This document shows, one piece after another, positions 1-11,172 of a DNA stretch of 64,000 nt; the stretch's first letter is position 1, and every line of letters begins with the position of its first letter. The notes beneath the pieces are model-generated. The model did not search any database, was not told the origin of the DNA, and saw nothing but the letters and a program-made list of their open reading frames with translations. The stretch is taken from NCBI GenBank assembly GCA_004565275.1, contig SDOX01000121.1, positions 401,800-465,799 on the forward strand, read 5' to 3'. Position numbers and translations under genes: made by a program. This DNA comes from Nannochloropsis salina CCMP1776 (lineage: Eukaryota; Sar; Eustigmatophyceae; Eustigmatales; Monodopsidaceae).

Positions 1-2426
1 GAAATCGAGGCTTGTGCGCCATTCTTTTTTTCATCGCCACCCCGATCAAACAAGCTTGTGGCCGGCCTCTGTGTACATGCAAGTGGAATGAGGCGAGGCA
101 CAGGCCTGCGGGAGAGCGCTCGATGACGTTTTTTCTCGGGGAATTAATTGAAAGGCTCGGAACGGTCCGATGCCCTTCTGCAATAAACCAGAGTTCGTCC
201 GCGGGCTGTCGTGCAAGTCATGCTTGTTGGATATTTTTGTGGATTTCAGATCACACGACCCTCGTGTGGCGTGGTACCTGTTATCCTTTAAAATGAGGCG
301 ATATTCCATGCCGCTCGAAAACAGCGATTACAATTCCGCTTTACTCTCTGCAAATTAAGTTTTTGAATTGCATCAGCATATTTTTCACATCGCCCCGTCA
401 AAGCGCTTACTATCGTTTTGAACATTCATACAACTGAATGTGAGAATGTTTTGTGCATGAAGTAGAGCTTTCTGAGGGTTTTGTAACCTACGCTTGCTAC
501 AAATGCCGCCGATATTAAAAACTAACGTTCTTTATTTTTAGAATATCACCTAACACCAAAATCCCGGGCCTGTGTATTAAACTTATGTATTATAATGTTT
601 GATACGGTGGCCATCAATGCTGATAAACTTCCTTTGAGTGGAAAGTTGACAGGATGATGCATTACGAAAATATTAGTTGACCGACCTTGGGATGCTCTAA
701 TTTGGATTACGATGGGCCATCTCTTAATCTCTGTGCAGAAATGTTAGTGATAGAAGGACAGCAATCGCAAACAATTTTCCAGGTTCACAACCCGGCAGGC
801 TATTCTAAGCATTAAGAAAATATGGGGTAGTCGACATGCGCCCAAGCCCTGACACCCGTTGAGATGGATATTCCGAGCGAATTTGTAGGAAGTCTTTTCT
901 TAGGAGCCTGATCCGCTTCTGTGTTCTTTGCGTCTCAGGTATGTGCCGCAAGAGCAGCAAGGTACAACAAGCATGGCGACTTTTTACAGCCAAGCAAGCG
1001 AATGGGCAACTACTTAATTTCTACACATGTCATAAAAGATCAGCAAACGGATTGGGGGATATAACGAGGTACAAGAATTTGTCGAGAAAGTATGTCATCA
1101 CCCTTGCAATGTAGCGACTACTTCTATGCTGCCTCGTAATGAAAGACTTACAATCACGGGGGTACGTCAAACACCTTGGAGACCTGTTGCATTCGTACCT
1201 TGACGGCGTCCAAAATCCCACCAAAAGTAGGAGTCTGGTAGAAGCCAGGGGCGCCTGTCACTGTCTTGAAAGACACATAAATTGCTAAAAGAACATTATG
1301 ATGTAAATTTCTTTAAAGAATGTAAGAAAATCGTAAGAGATAGCTTTTGTCAAGGAAGACGGCGCGTACCCCCCTACGGTGTACCGCGCGGGTTTTCGTC
1401 TTAACGCTCTCCTCCACTTTCATCATTACCGTTGCCGGCCATGCACAACCCTTTTGTACCAAAATGAAACATATACGGACAAGCACACAGTATTTAACGA
1501 CCTACAGGCTTTTGTAAAAATGTGACGCGTGGGATGTGTCCACAAGTCAAGTCACATTTACACTGATGCAGCATTTTCGCGATGCCCGCGAGGAAAGGCA
1601 AGCACACCACAGCTGGGCATGAGCGTCCGAAGCCCGCCTCGGCCGTCGCTAGTTTTGGCGTGCCCGAAAGACATTGTTCCTTTTACGCCTCAATATATGG
1701 CATTTGTTTCGCATTCCGAGCGGTGTTCTCTCATGCAGTGTAAATGCTGCTGTCGTCTGAATCGGATATATGCGTGAGGAAAAGAGATGCGTGCGTTGCC
1801 ATATCGGCAGTGTAGCTCCTTGCGCCTAGCGCATCCTCCTGGCACATCTTCGGTACCCCCCGTATAGATTTGGAGACAACTTTTCGTATACTGAATTTTC
1901 AGTCAACCGTAGGGCGTGCACAATGTCAACTGAAATATGAGTCTGTCAATAGGACAATGTTGTGCAGGTTGGAGGGTGGCAACGTTGTGTCAGCCCTCTT
2001 TCGTGCCACAGCAGCTTTACCTCCTACTTCATCTGAGCGCCCAAGAGTCAATGGTGTTGTGGTGCAATTGTTCTCACGTCTACGTGTGTATACTTTTGCG
2101 ATAAGAAAAAATATAATGAGAATGTTATTTGAAACGCGAAAAAGGAAGAGTGCGGCATGGATTTTTCAAGAGCCCATATGCCATGTACACATTTCCATAA
2201 TTTATTCATTTTCATCTTTCGTCCCTTTTTTCGTTACGCACAAATCCAAACGACAGAGATGAAAATTACCCTACAGTGGGAGTATAATGAATATATATTA
2301 GAGTTCGAGGAAAGGAAGGAGCTCGAATTTGGAAGTGGAAAAATCACAGCCTAGCTTTTTATCGAGCTCCTGGGCGAAATTCTTAGGGAACCCCTTTGAC
2401 CTTGAGAAGACGCTTGATTTGCCCGC
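1..2426. other. Left-edge stretch without a recognised gene
   Basis: This stretch is richer in A and T than the genes to its right. Its open frames are short, overlap on both strands and show no family motif. The longest, 130 codons from 1870 on the plus strand, opens at a TTG and has no recognisable domain. The last few hundred bases should contain the promoter and 5' leader of the gene that starts at 2427. I see no tRNA, repeat array or mobile element. Confidence 0.6.
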
Positions 2427-5400
2427 ATGGCTAGCAGTTTGAGTGGCATGGTCATCAGTTGTGCGGCACCTGACGATGACCCCTTCGCGCCGTGCACGGG
2501 GGTATGTATCCAACCCAGTTCAGGTGCAGGTACTGATAATACTGACGTCTGTAGAACAGGGGAGGTCGTATTCTGGGGTGAAATGGCCGAGGGCCAAATG
2601 CACGGCTTCGGCCGTGTGGAGTCAGAAAGTTTCACTTATGTTGGCTTCTGGGAGCGCGGCGTGTACCATGGTCCTGGCCTGTTGTTGGACCATGAGGAAA
2701 AGGCGCGGGCTGAGGGAATGTTTGTAACAGGCGTGTTAGAGGACGGCGCCTCGACTTCCTTTCTGGTGGACAAGATGGGGAGGAGGGATGCTATGGGTAA
2801 CTTATGCGGAAGGGGTTTAAAGGTTCTTCGTGACGGGTCTCTGACGGGCGAACAGCACGAACAGGAAGGACCTTCACAATGGTGCCGGGTCATGCAAGGA
2901 GAATTTCGGGGGGACCTACTTGAAGGTCGAGGCAGTGTCTGGCTGTGCCACGCGAGGAAGGGGGCCCTGAATGTAGCTTCGTCGGTTAAAATGGAAGGTA
3001 CTCCAGAAGCGCCGGTCAGCACGGGCGTGTCGGTCGCGCCTCCGGCTGTTATGCCTTCCTATGAATGCAAGTCCACATATAGTCCGGCTCCTATCACTTT
3101 GAGCTGCTCGTCTCCCGAAGACAACTCCAGAATCTCCTGTCACGAACCCGCAGACTGTAGCCACGCACCAGTCGGCGGTTTGGGGGGGCATTACGAAACG
3201 GATCTTCGATTGGAAGCCCATTTTGAGAAGGGTATTCCTGTCTTTGGCCGTGCTTATTTCAGCGACGGCCGCGCCTACATAGGCAGATTGGAAAGGCGCG
3301 AGCGGAGGCAAGGTATCGGGCTGACAGTGACGAGAGCGGGCAAGGCTGTGCTTGCCCGCCGAGAACTGGATCAGCAAATTGGCCCCAGCGTAGTCTTTGA
3401 CTTCGCTGCAAGAACTTACCGGCACACGGACGTGCCTACGGGGGGGCCTGGAGGGGAGGAACCGACGGTGAAAATGTCCTCTGAAGAAGCAGGCGATGGG
3501 CAGGATGCTTGCAATTTGCCCTCTCTTTGGAGCCAAGAAGGGGTCCTCTCCTTACTGGAGGAAGGCATGCATGACCCTGCTCGGGCATGGAGAAGCTTAA
3601 AGGCTTTCTCTGAAGCGCTCCGGGATGAGCAGGTCCGGCTCTTGAACGAGCACCCTCCGAAAGTGCGTGTGGGCCCCTACGTGACAAAATTGACGGTGGA
3701 AGAGGCTGCTGGAGCACCAGCACCAGTACTAGCCTCGCTGTACAGGGGGGAGAAAGATCAGGCGGGCCGACGGCATGGGGAAGGGGTGGGGATGATGCTC
3801 TCCAGCGGGGACATATTCAAAGGTGCTTGGGTGCACGATGAACCGGAAGGGAAGGGGATCTGGTTGAGTCTGTCCCACCGGGATGTCTTTGAGGGTGAGA
3901 TAGGAAGGGGTGGGGAAGTGTGGAAAGCTGGTCGCTGGTGCCTTTTACATGGTTGGCGCGTCGAAGCCAAAACTTTTCTACAGCCGCGCATACCAGATGG
4001 CTTTGTGAAAGTGCATGCGCCCATGCCTTACGCCACGACAGAGCAGCACTGGCGACAAGATCAACCGCAGCGAACCGTCATAGAAGCTTTCTATCGAGTG
4101 CGCGGGGTTGGAGTGGGAGCACTTGCGAAAAGAGACGACATGGATGTTCGCATTACCAGTGGCCCCGAGAAGGGTCGCCGTACTTTTCGAGGCCGTGTCT
4201 ATCCCTCCCTTGCTACCTCATCTTTGTTTGAGGTTCCACGGCCTAGAAATGGCTTGGAGCACCGCCAAGCTGAGCACGGTTCCATGTATGAGCTAGTCTA
4301 CGACGAGGACGGCCAGATGATTGAAAACCGAATCGCGATCCTGCGACAAGCAGACGGAGGCACTAAATTTGGAGGAGAATTCATGGACATCATGAGCAAT
4401 GCTCCACTGGACTACCACAAGAATCATGTAAAGCAGCAGTCAGTCAGAGCGGAGAAAGAATGGCCGGGAAAGTTGCTGGAGCCTTTTGAAATGCACTACA
4501 CGGGAGCAGTGGGTGCTGCACATGCCACAGGGGGAACAAACGGAGTAGTGACAGGGAAGGAACCTGTCGATGATTTCCAATCAAAAGTGCAGCAAGCTGC
4601 GGAATCCTTTCCCGCGGGAAGTACAGTAGAAGCAGATGACGCGAGTGCGGGTAAAATGCACATTCCCCCGTCGCATACCGCTGCACCAAATATTTCCTCT
4701 ACGTTCTTGTCAACACCCAAAGCGATCATTGAACCTCCACCGTTGCTTCCCAATAAAGAGAAGCAAAAGGAGCAGCGGCAACCGCCGAAGCTACGTAAAG
4801 TCCAAATTCAAGACAGCATAGATCAGACGCAAGCTGCACTTGGAAGAGCAGATCCGGCGCAGAAAGCACGACTCACACAATTCCTTCCTAAGCTTGTTCG
4901 TCATACATCAAAGGCGAACGAACGCATTGCTGCTGCACAGCAGGAAGCTTCCTCGCGGGTGGTCGCGAGGGAGCAACGGCTTCAACAGCAAAGAATACAA
5001 CAACAAGCACAGGCACGACAGCAGAACCAACACCAGCAAGCTACCAAGCAGGTATCGCGTACGGATGAGCAATGTCGGCAGAAGTCATCTATATCCACTT
5101 TTCCATCAACCACCTTGTTAAAGGAAATGCATGTATCTGACTGCAAGGAGGGTCCCTCCGAGAAAGGGAAAGGAAATGATAAAGACAATTACAGGCGCAT
5201 GGAAAAGAGAGGAGACAAGAATGAAAAGGAAAAATTGGGTTATCTTGGAAATTTCCCTCTTACTGAGGGTTCGCTTGACGGTGCTATTCCGCGCATAGAC
5301 TGGAGGGGAAAGCATACGGAAATTCCGTCTCGTCAAAAGCAAAAGTGTGTCGCTGTACAAAACCCATCGTCAGTCGCGCCCTCTTCATGCGACTTTCCGC

Positions 5401-8400
5401 CTTTAGGTAAGTCTTTATGGCCCTCGTTGGGTGTTTTAGGGGCGGATACAAGCCAGGCCACGGCTGTCAGCGGAGACGAGGAGAAGCAGCAACAACAACA
5501 GCAGTGTCAGAATGAAATGACCTGGAATCAAATTGTCATTGCCAGCACGGGCGGCAATGCCAATCCCGTTCATAAGAAAAACATACAAGGCAATGGTGGG
5601 AGGCCCCCTCCCGGTCTTTCTCCCAGTGAAGTGCTCTGTATTGTGGAAGCTGGTTGGCAAGCCGCCCACGTCCGCATCCTCTTTCGCAACGACAACCCAG
5701 AGGTCAAAGCGGTCAAGTACCGTGTAAGTGTCCAACGGACAGAGCGAGCCTTTTCTGGAAGCAAAGATCACAAAACAGTGGAGTCCGCGCGCGCAGAAAT
5801 TCCAATAGCGGGCCTCCAGAATCACGTCAAGTACAGTTTCGCACCATCAATTCGATTACACTTTCGCCAATATACTTGGCAGGTGCAAGGTAGCGTGGTT
5901 CGTACTTCGCCGCCAGGGCCGGTGAAAGAGAGGCCGAAAGATATTCGCCAACCTTTTATGAGGCGTATAAATGGGAAGGGGGAGCTACTGCCGAACGATG
6001 ACGATGGATATTGGCAATGGGCGAGGTATGTCTTGGGGCACGAGCTTACTTCTAAACTCCCAGCTTTGAAAGCGTATGCCCTCAAGGCCCACGTGCACGA
6101 AGGTGAAGGTATTTTGGGATTACAGTTAGACGTTGCAAAGGAACTGTTCCCTCACGCGCAGTCTTTGCTTATGTGGGTACATCCAGCCACGGAACCGGGA
6201 CTGGTCTCCTCGGGAAAGCACGTCACACAGCCCTTTGCCGAAGGACAACCCCTTCAGGCCACGGTCTCCGGATTGCAGAATGGAAGCAAGTACCATGTTG
6301 CGTTTCGACTTGCGATGATAGATGCTACTTACCCACCGGAGAGTGGCATTATAATTTTGCCGGGAACGCCACATGTGGTTGACGAAAAAGGTGCAAAAGG
6401 AGAAGCGGACAAGAGTAAGAAGGATCAGCAGTCAATCCTATCGTCAAATCAGCCTCGGTCTTCCTTCATATCTTCCGTCTCTCAATCATCATCCTTAGAG
6501 ACTATAGAGAATCACAAATTCCGAGAAGAACGGCCGATTTTTAAGACTGGTCCCATGGTGACGACCGTAGGAAGCTGTGCAAGGGGAATTACACGACCAG
6601 AACCGCAAGTAACGGGAAGAAACAGGGTGAAGCAAAGTGAGGACAGAGAGCTGGAGGATCCGTGTCATAATCCAGCCTCGTCCTCGTTGCCATCTCTGGG
6701 ATCACCTTCCTGCACTGGAATCTCGACGTGCCAATCCGCCCCCCCCCCCCTCGGGTTGCAGGGGAGTAAGTCCGACACTGAAGCTGAGGAGGAAAGTTCC
6801 ACAACGCTCCCTCACCTTCGACTGCCAAGCCCGCTTTTATGGCCTGCAGACGAAAGCAACAAAGTAGGAGAAGGCACAGACAAGGAAACGTCGCACATTC
6901 CTTGTGGGCCACCCATCGAAACAGAAAAGACACTACCTTCCGACGGAAAAGCTCCGTCTTCATTGGCACTAAGTTATCCGAAGGGATTGCAAGGAATGGA
7001 TAATGACAAAGGAGCCGATGATACTTTGCTAGCTGATTTAAACGAGCTCGTTGATATGACTCGCTTTAGTTCCTTGGTATTTTGTCAGGACAGTGCAGGA
7101 ACAGAGACGGACCGAACCTGGAACGAGCACCAAGAGGCCAGGCGCGGGAAGTCAGGTGCAGTGTGTGAAGACGCGGAGGAAAGTGACCAGGTCACTCTCT
7201 TTAGACGACAAGTGGATGCAGATCCAGAGTATACAGGCACTTTGAAAGGAGCAGCCGTTGGTCGCCAGCCTGGGCAGCCCCGTTTTTTCGGACTCCACTC
7301 TATGATAAACACTCCTTTTAGTGTAGAAAACTTGATCGGTGCTGCAATTCCACCGAAAGTAGACTCAAAAAGGGGCATGGAGTCACACGAGGATAGTGGT
7401 GCACATAGTGGACTCTACAGCTTAAGAGGGGAGGGTGCAGCGGACGCCACTACGCCGTTCTGGACCTTACCCACGTCTCTCTTCCCTAAACCCGAGAACG
7501 GACCCCCGCCTGCCAAGGCAAGCAACAGCTTCACTACTGGATCCTCCACGTCTTCGGCTTCTTCCTCCGGAGACTCCTCTCCCGAAGAACTAAATCACGG
7601 AAATAAAGCGGTGATGACGACAATACCACAGCCTGCAAGCTTCACATGCGCTTGTCCACCCGTATCCCCATTGGCAAGTTCGATGTTGCCTCATGCCTTA
7701 CCATATGACTGGCAAATGAAAAAACAGCTGGGGCAGGATCACAACAACTACCAACAGCAGCAGTACAAGCAGCGGCAGCACCAGCAGCAGCAGCAGTATC
7801 CTGGTTATAACTCCCCTGAGAAGCTCAAGACCGATTCAGACCCTGTCGCCTCCGGATTTGGTCCGAGCCAGGCACGATACCCTTTGACGGCCTCTTCTTC
7901 CTCAGCCTCTCCTTCTCGATTACAGCCCACATCAATACTGAGACCCTCTCCTGTTCAAGGGAAAGCTAGACGAGGCGCCACTTACTACGCACAAAGCGCC
8001 ATGTACGCGCATCAGACCCGATATGCATCTCCTCCTCCTCCCATTCCTACTTCCCTTCGCCCTCCTCCCCTTCCTCCCCCTCCCCCTCCCCCCCCGCCTC
8101 CCCCGCCGTCGCTTAAAATGCAGTCGAGCTCAGGTCATGGGGGCTATCACACTTTATCTGGCATGGTCTCACGCCATCCTCGTCCGCCCCTGCATCACCA
8201 CGGCCAGCCTCTTGTATACATGACGACATACCCTCCTCTGCAACACCCCCTCTCGCATCCTTCTCAAGGTCAACCTCAACCCTCACAATTTCCTCACCAA
8301 GGCCCCTCTGGACATCATTCTCCATATGAAAATCGCCCCCCCGCTCAAGCGTATGCACAAGAGCTTGCTCCTGGTAGCCTTGGCAGCAGTGGTTACATAG

Positions 8401-8534
8401 GGCACGGTCACGGGCAGGCAAGGCATGAGGGAGCGCAAAATCCGACTGCGCTTTCGCACCTACAAACCTCATCGCCTCATCAACGCCATCACGACAGAAA
8501 TCCATACCTTGTGCATGATTATGGGTATCACTAG
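2427..8534 (+). CDS. Giant single-exon protein with MORN-like and fibronectin-III-like regions and low-complexity tail
   Basis: One 2035-codon frame opens at ATG 2427, with no ATG upstream in frame. MORN-like segments rich in G-x-G-x-x-Y/W-x-G-x-W patterns lie at about residues 48-88, 250-300 and 440-505 (for example GAWVHDEPEGKGIW). A Q/R-rich, probably coiled-coil stretch covers about 790-875. Two beta-sandwich segments resembling fibronectin type III lie near 1058-1158 and 1212-1315. The tail is disordered, with poly-Q near 1775-1791 and a proline run near 1866-1897. MORN repeats usually bind lipid or act as cytoskeletal scaffolds, so a scaffolding role is inferred. There is no signal peptide or clear membrane span. 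The gene is real by length and composition; its exact function is unknown. Confidence 0.8.
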   Translation: MASSLSGMVISCAAPDDDPFAPCTGVCIQPSSGAGTDNTDVCRTGEVVFWGEMAEGQMHGFGRVESESFTYVGFWERGVYHGPGLLLDHEEKARAEGMFVTGVLEDGASTSFLVDKMGRRDAMGNLCGRGLKVLRDGSLTGEQHEQEGPSQWCRVMQGEFRGDLLEGRGSVWLCHARKGALNVASSVKMEGTPEAPVSTGVSVAPPAVMPSYECKSTYSPAPITLSCSSPEDNSRISCHEPADCSHAPVGGLGGHYETDLRLEAHFEKGIPVFGRAYFSDGRAYIGRLERRERRQGIGLTVTRAGKAVLARRELDQQIGPSVVFDFAARTYRHTDVPTGGPGGEEPTVKMSSEEAGDGQDACNLPSLWSQEGVLSLLEEGMHDPARAWRSLKAFSEALRDEQVRLLNEHPPKVRVGPYVTKLTVEEAAGAPAPVLASLYRGEKDQAGRRHGEGVGMMLSSGDIFKGAWVHDEPEGKGIWLSLSHRDVFEGEIGRGGEVWKAGRWCLLHGWRVEAKTFLQPRIPDGFVKVHAPMPYATTEQHWRQDQPQRTVIEAFYRVRGVGVGALAKRDDMDVRITSGPEKGRRTFRGRVYPSLATSSLFEVPRPRNGLEHRQAEHGSMYELVYDEDGQMIENRIAILRQADGGTKFGGEFMDIMSNAPLDYHKNHVKQQSVRAEKEWPGKLLEPFEMHYTGAVGAAHATGGTNGVVTGKEPVDDFQSKVQQAAESFPAGSTVEADDASAGKMHIPPSHTAAPNISSTFLSTPKAIIEPPPLLPNKEKQKEQRQPPKLRKVQIQDSIDQTQAALGRADPAQKARLTQFLPKLVRHTSKANERIAAAQQEASSRVVAREQRLQQQRIQQQAQARQQNQHQQATKQVSRTDEQCRQKSSISTFPSTTLLKEMHVSDCKEGPSEKGKGNDKDNYRRMEKRGDKNEKEKLGYLGNFPLTEGSLDGAIPRIDWRGKHTEIPSRQKQKCVAVQNPSSVAPSSCDFPPLGKSLWPSLGVLGADTSQATAVSGDEEKQQQQQQCQNEMTWNQIVIASTGGNANPVHKKNIQGNGGRPPPGLSPSEVLCIVEAGWQAAHVRILFRNDNPEVKAVKYRVSVQRTERAFSGSKDHKTVESARAEIPIAGLQNHVKYSFAPSIRLHFRQYTWQVQGSVVRTSPPGPVKERPKDIRQPFMRRINGKGELLPNDDDGYWQWARYVLGHELTSKLPALKAYALKAHVHEGEGILGLQLDVAKELFPHAQSLLMWVHPATEPGLVSSGKHVTQPFAEGQPLQATVSGLQNGSKYHVAFRLAMIDATYPPESGIIILPGTPHVVDEKGAKGEADKSKKDQQSILSSNQPRSSFISSVSQSSSLETIENHKFREERPIFKTGPMVTTVGSCARGITRPEPQVTGRNRVKQSEDRELEDPCHNPASSSLPSLGSPSCTGISTCQSAPPPLGLQGSKSDTEAEEESSTTLPHLRLPSPLLWPADESNKVGEGTDKETSHIPCGPPIETEKTLPSDGKAPSSLALSYPKGLQGMDNDKGADDTLLADLNELVDMTRFSSLVFCQDSAGTETDRTWNEHQEARRGKSGAVCEDAEESDQVTLFRRQVDADPEYTGTLKGAAVGRQPGQPRFFGLHSMINTPFSVENLIGAAIPPKVDSKRGMESHEDSGAHSGLYSLRGEGAADATTPFWTLPTSLFPKPENGPPPAKASNSFTTGSSTSSASSSGDSSPEELNHGNKAVMTTIPQPASFTCACPPVSPLASSMLPHALPYDWQMKKQLGQDHNNYQQQQYKQRQHQQQQQYPGYNSPEKLKTDSDPVASGFGPSQARYPLTASSSSASPSRLQPTSILRPSPVQGKARRGATYYAQSAMYAHQTRYASPPPPIPTSLRPPPLPPPPPPPPPPPPSLKMQSSSGHGGYHTLSGMVSRHPRPPLHHHGQPLVYMTTYPPLQHPLSHPSQGQPQPSQFPHQGPSGHHSPYENRPPAQAYAQELAPGSLGSSGYIGHGHGQARHEGAQNPTALSHLQTSSPHQRHHDRNPYLVHDYGYH
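7750..7799 (+). repeat. CAG/CAA glutamine-codon repeat
   Basis: This impure CAG/CAA tract encodes Q-rich peptide with scattered K, R and H. It lies in the disordered tail of the 2035-residue protein. Confidence 0.85.
8026..8112 (+). repeat. CCT/CCC proline-codon microsatellite inside the MORN-type gene
   Basis: An imperfect CCT run grades into CCC and codes for an almost unbroken proline stretch. Such tracts change length easily. Profilin, SH3 or WW partners are possible but not shown. Confidence 0.85.
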
Positions 8535-9185
8535 GAAGGGTATCATTCGTGGCAAATGGAGGAAGGAAAGGTAGTAAATGCCGTAAGCAATCGGAGAGGA
8601 GAGGATTTCAACCCATTGTGTGTCTTCCTTGTTCCTCATAAAGAGATAAGGCACGAAAAGGCATAGATAGATTACGCAGAAAGACATGGACAGGGGCCGC
8701 TTGCGAGTAAAAGTCAAGCAAGCCGCAAGGAGCTAAAGGTTGTAGCGTCGTTTGCCTAGTCGCCACATCTATGGTACCTACTTCTGCAATTAATAGGATA
8801 GAGTAAATAGACAAGAGTCCTCATAGCAGCAAGCTTAATGTAGGTCAGTAGTGTCAAAGTGAAAGCAATCAGAATAAGACACATTTCTTCCCGAAAGTCA
8901 TAGGCAATTGTCACACATCTGTGAGGACAGGCAATACCCATTTATGACATCAAGACAAGACAGTGTTATCAATTAAATATCAATTCTACATGAAGAAATC
9001 GATAAATAGAATTCATGAACGTCGCATATTTTGAGGTATTTTAATGCGGTATCATTCTCAAGCGCCTACCCTCTGGTGTACGTGTTTTACCCGAATGTTT
9101 TTGACAACATCTGCGATGTATGTCTCCTTCAAGTTTGTATGGAGTTTCCCAAATTTTATTCCGGTGCTTCCACGATAGGCCCTTT
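8535..9185. other. Convergent 3' gap between the MORN-type gene and the arylsulfatase
   Basis: Both flanking genes end here. I see only short chance frames, no repeat and no RNA gene. It probably holds the two 3' untranslated regions. Confidence 0.6.
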
Positions 9186-11172
9186 TTAAAGTGGACAAAG
9201 ACAAGCTTCGCTTTGCTCGCCGCAACAGGGCCAGCCCGCGGGGTCATCCTGTTGAGAATAATCGGCTTTGGACCTACGATCGCTCCTAATGTCCGTCATT
9301 TTATGCTGCCATAAATCCTTCAACATTGCTGTATCACTCTCGCTTACAAAAAGAGGATTCTCCTCCTGTAAATCATTCTCTAAATCGAAAACAAGGGGAA
9401 CATCCAGCCATCCTTTGGTATCACTATCCCCTCCGACCACGAAGGCCCATTTCTTTAAAATATCGTCGATGTCCCGTTCATCTCCGGGTATGCAAGGTGG
9501 TGCTTGTGTTATTCGAAAATGCACCTTGTACTTGCCGAGACGCATGGCAGAAAGCTCGCCGAATTGATCTGGATGAAAAAGTGTTTCACGCGTGGGCAGA
9601 TCGCTGGGGTGTTGATCTGTAATTAACGACGATAAATCAACGCCATCAAAGCTTCGATTCGTAGGCAAGCTGACCCCAGCCCAAGACGCGAACGTTGGAA
9701 AGATGTCAAGTGTTGAGGTGAGGACGTTAGTAACTCCACTGGGAGGGACGTGCGACGGCCAGTAAACCAGAGCGGGAACGCGATGGCCGCCCTCCCAGGT
9801 CGTAAACTTGCCCGAGCCTGTGCCGAAATGCTTACACAAATACTTGCCTTCGTAAGGTCCCTTGAGTCCGGATAAATGACATTTCATCTGTGGGAGGATA
9901 GGATGCAGAGAGTGTGTTGATGGTACGGGCATTTTCCGTCGAGGATGGTATAGCAGCAAACTTACGTCCCAGGGACCATTGTCAGAAGTGATGAAGACTA
10001 ATGTGTCATTGGCCAGGCCGAGGCGCTGGAGCGTGTCAATGACTCGGCTAATGTCAAAATCCACTGCGGGGATATAGGAATTGCGTAGGCGTCAGTCAAT
10101 TCATTCGAAAAAGTTTAGCCGACTCCTGCCTCCATCCGTACCGAAAGTTTTTATCTTCGAAATACAGGATATTAGCTTTCTCACCTTCTGCAAGTGCGTT
10201 TCCATAAATTTTGCGATCTGTACGAGGTGAGGCTTCCTCAAAGCGTGCGTCGTAGGCCAAAGGGACGTGCATGTGGGACATGGCAATGTATAGGAAAAAA
10301 GGCCGCTCTGAGGTATTGTTACCAGTCTGCTCTCGGGCCATTTCCTCCAAAAAGTTCACGGCAAAGTCGCCATATCGCCTAGAGAGTGACGTGAGATTTA
10401 CTGGTTGTTCTAAGATATCGTTATTGCAGGATGGCTCGCCTGAACAGTGAGCTCCTGTGGAATTGTAAAGCGGCACACCAGGTGCCTCCTCACATGTGGG
10501 TCCCCTTGTCCCAACGACTGATGACGGGTCGAAGAAATGTGCGCCAGACATTACAACTTGATCCACTGTATCAGGAATGGTCATCAAGCGTCGGTGAGGA
10601 TGATGCAAGCTCTGCCTCCCGCTCGATCCTTTGCTCCCTGACCGGCAGCAGGGCAAGTGCGGTGGATGGTCGATCCCTATGTCGGTGCATCCCATGTCTA
10701 CCGAGTACGGCACGCCAAAATATCGATTAAAGCCTCGATACGTAGGATGATATGGTGGATGTGTTCCTAGGTGCCATTTTCCTAGCATGGCAGTTTGATA
10801 GCCTGCGTGATCTCGCAAAAGCTCAGCTATCGTCATTTCTGTTGTAGGAAGACCCCCCAAGGCGCCCTCGCGAAAGTTTTTGATGACACCCGTGCGCAGC
10901 CCTAGCCGACCTGTCAGCAAGCTAGCGCGCGATGGTGTGCATACCGAGGCAGCTGCATGGAAATCGGTAAAACGTAGTCCTTCCCTGGCGAGTTTGTCCA
11001 GTACTTTGGTTTCTGGCGTGATTTCATCACCAACATTGAAACCGACATCCCCCCAACCAGCGTCATCGAGAAAGATTACCACGAAGTTAGGACGTAGAGG
11101 TGTCCGAGGCTCTGAATTTGGTGCGGCAGAAACTGCCAGCGCAAAAGCGAGAACTAGGTAGAGATATGTCAT
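9186..11172 (-). CDS. Secreted arylsulfatase (sulfatase family, arylsulfatase A/B-like), three exons
   Basis: Predicted to hydrolyse sulfate esters outside the cell or in a lysosome-like compartment. Proposed exons are 11172-10185, 10063-9966 and 9887-9186 (595 aa). Splice phases match: GCA GAA G joins TG GAT, and GGA-type codon TGG GAC joins ATG AAA. Residues 1-17 form a signal peptide. D36-D37 (FLDDAGWGD) match the metal-binding Asp pair. C78 in CTPSRASLLTG is the C-x-P-S-R signature whose Cys is converted to formylglycine. GKWHLG, SDNGPW and TTWEGGHRVPA are further family motifs. The second intron is 78 bases, a multiple of three, with no stop. The downstream neighbour on the same strand (to the left) is the convergent MORN-type gene, so no operon-like context exists. 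Substrate is unknown; sulfated polysaccharide scavenging is a guess. Confidence 0.92.

Noticed and set aside
1870-2262. 130-codon plus-strand frame left of the MORN-type gene
   Set aside because: Opens at TTG, has no domain and lies in A/T-rich sequence; no splice partner is evident.
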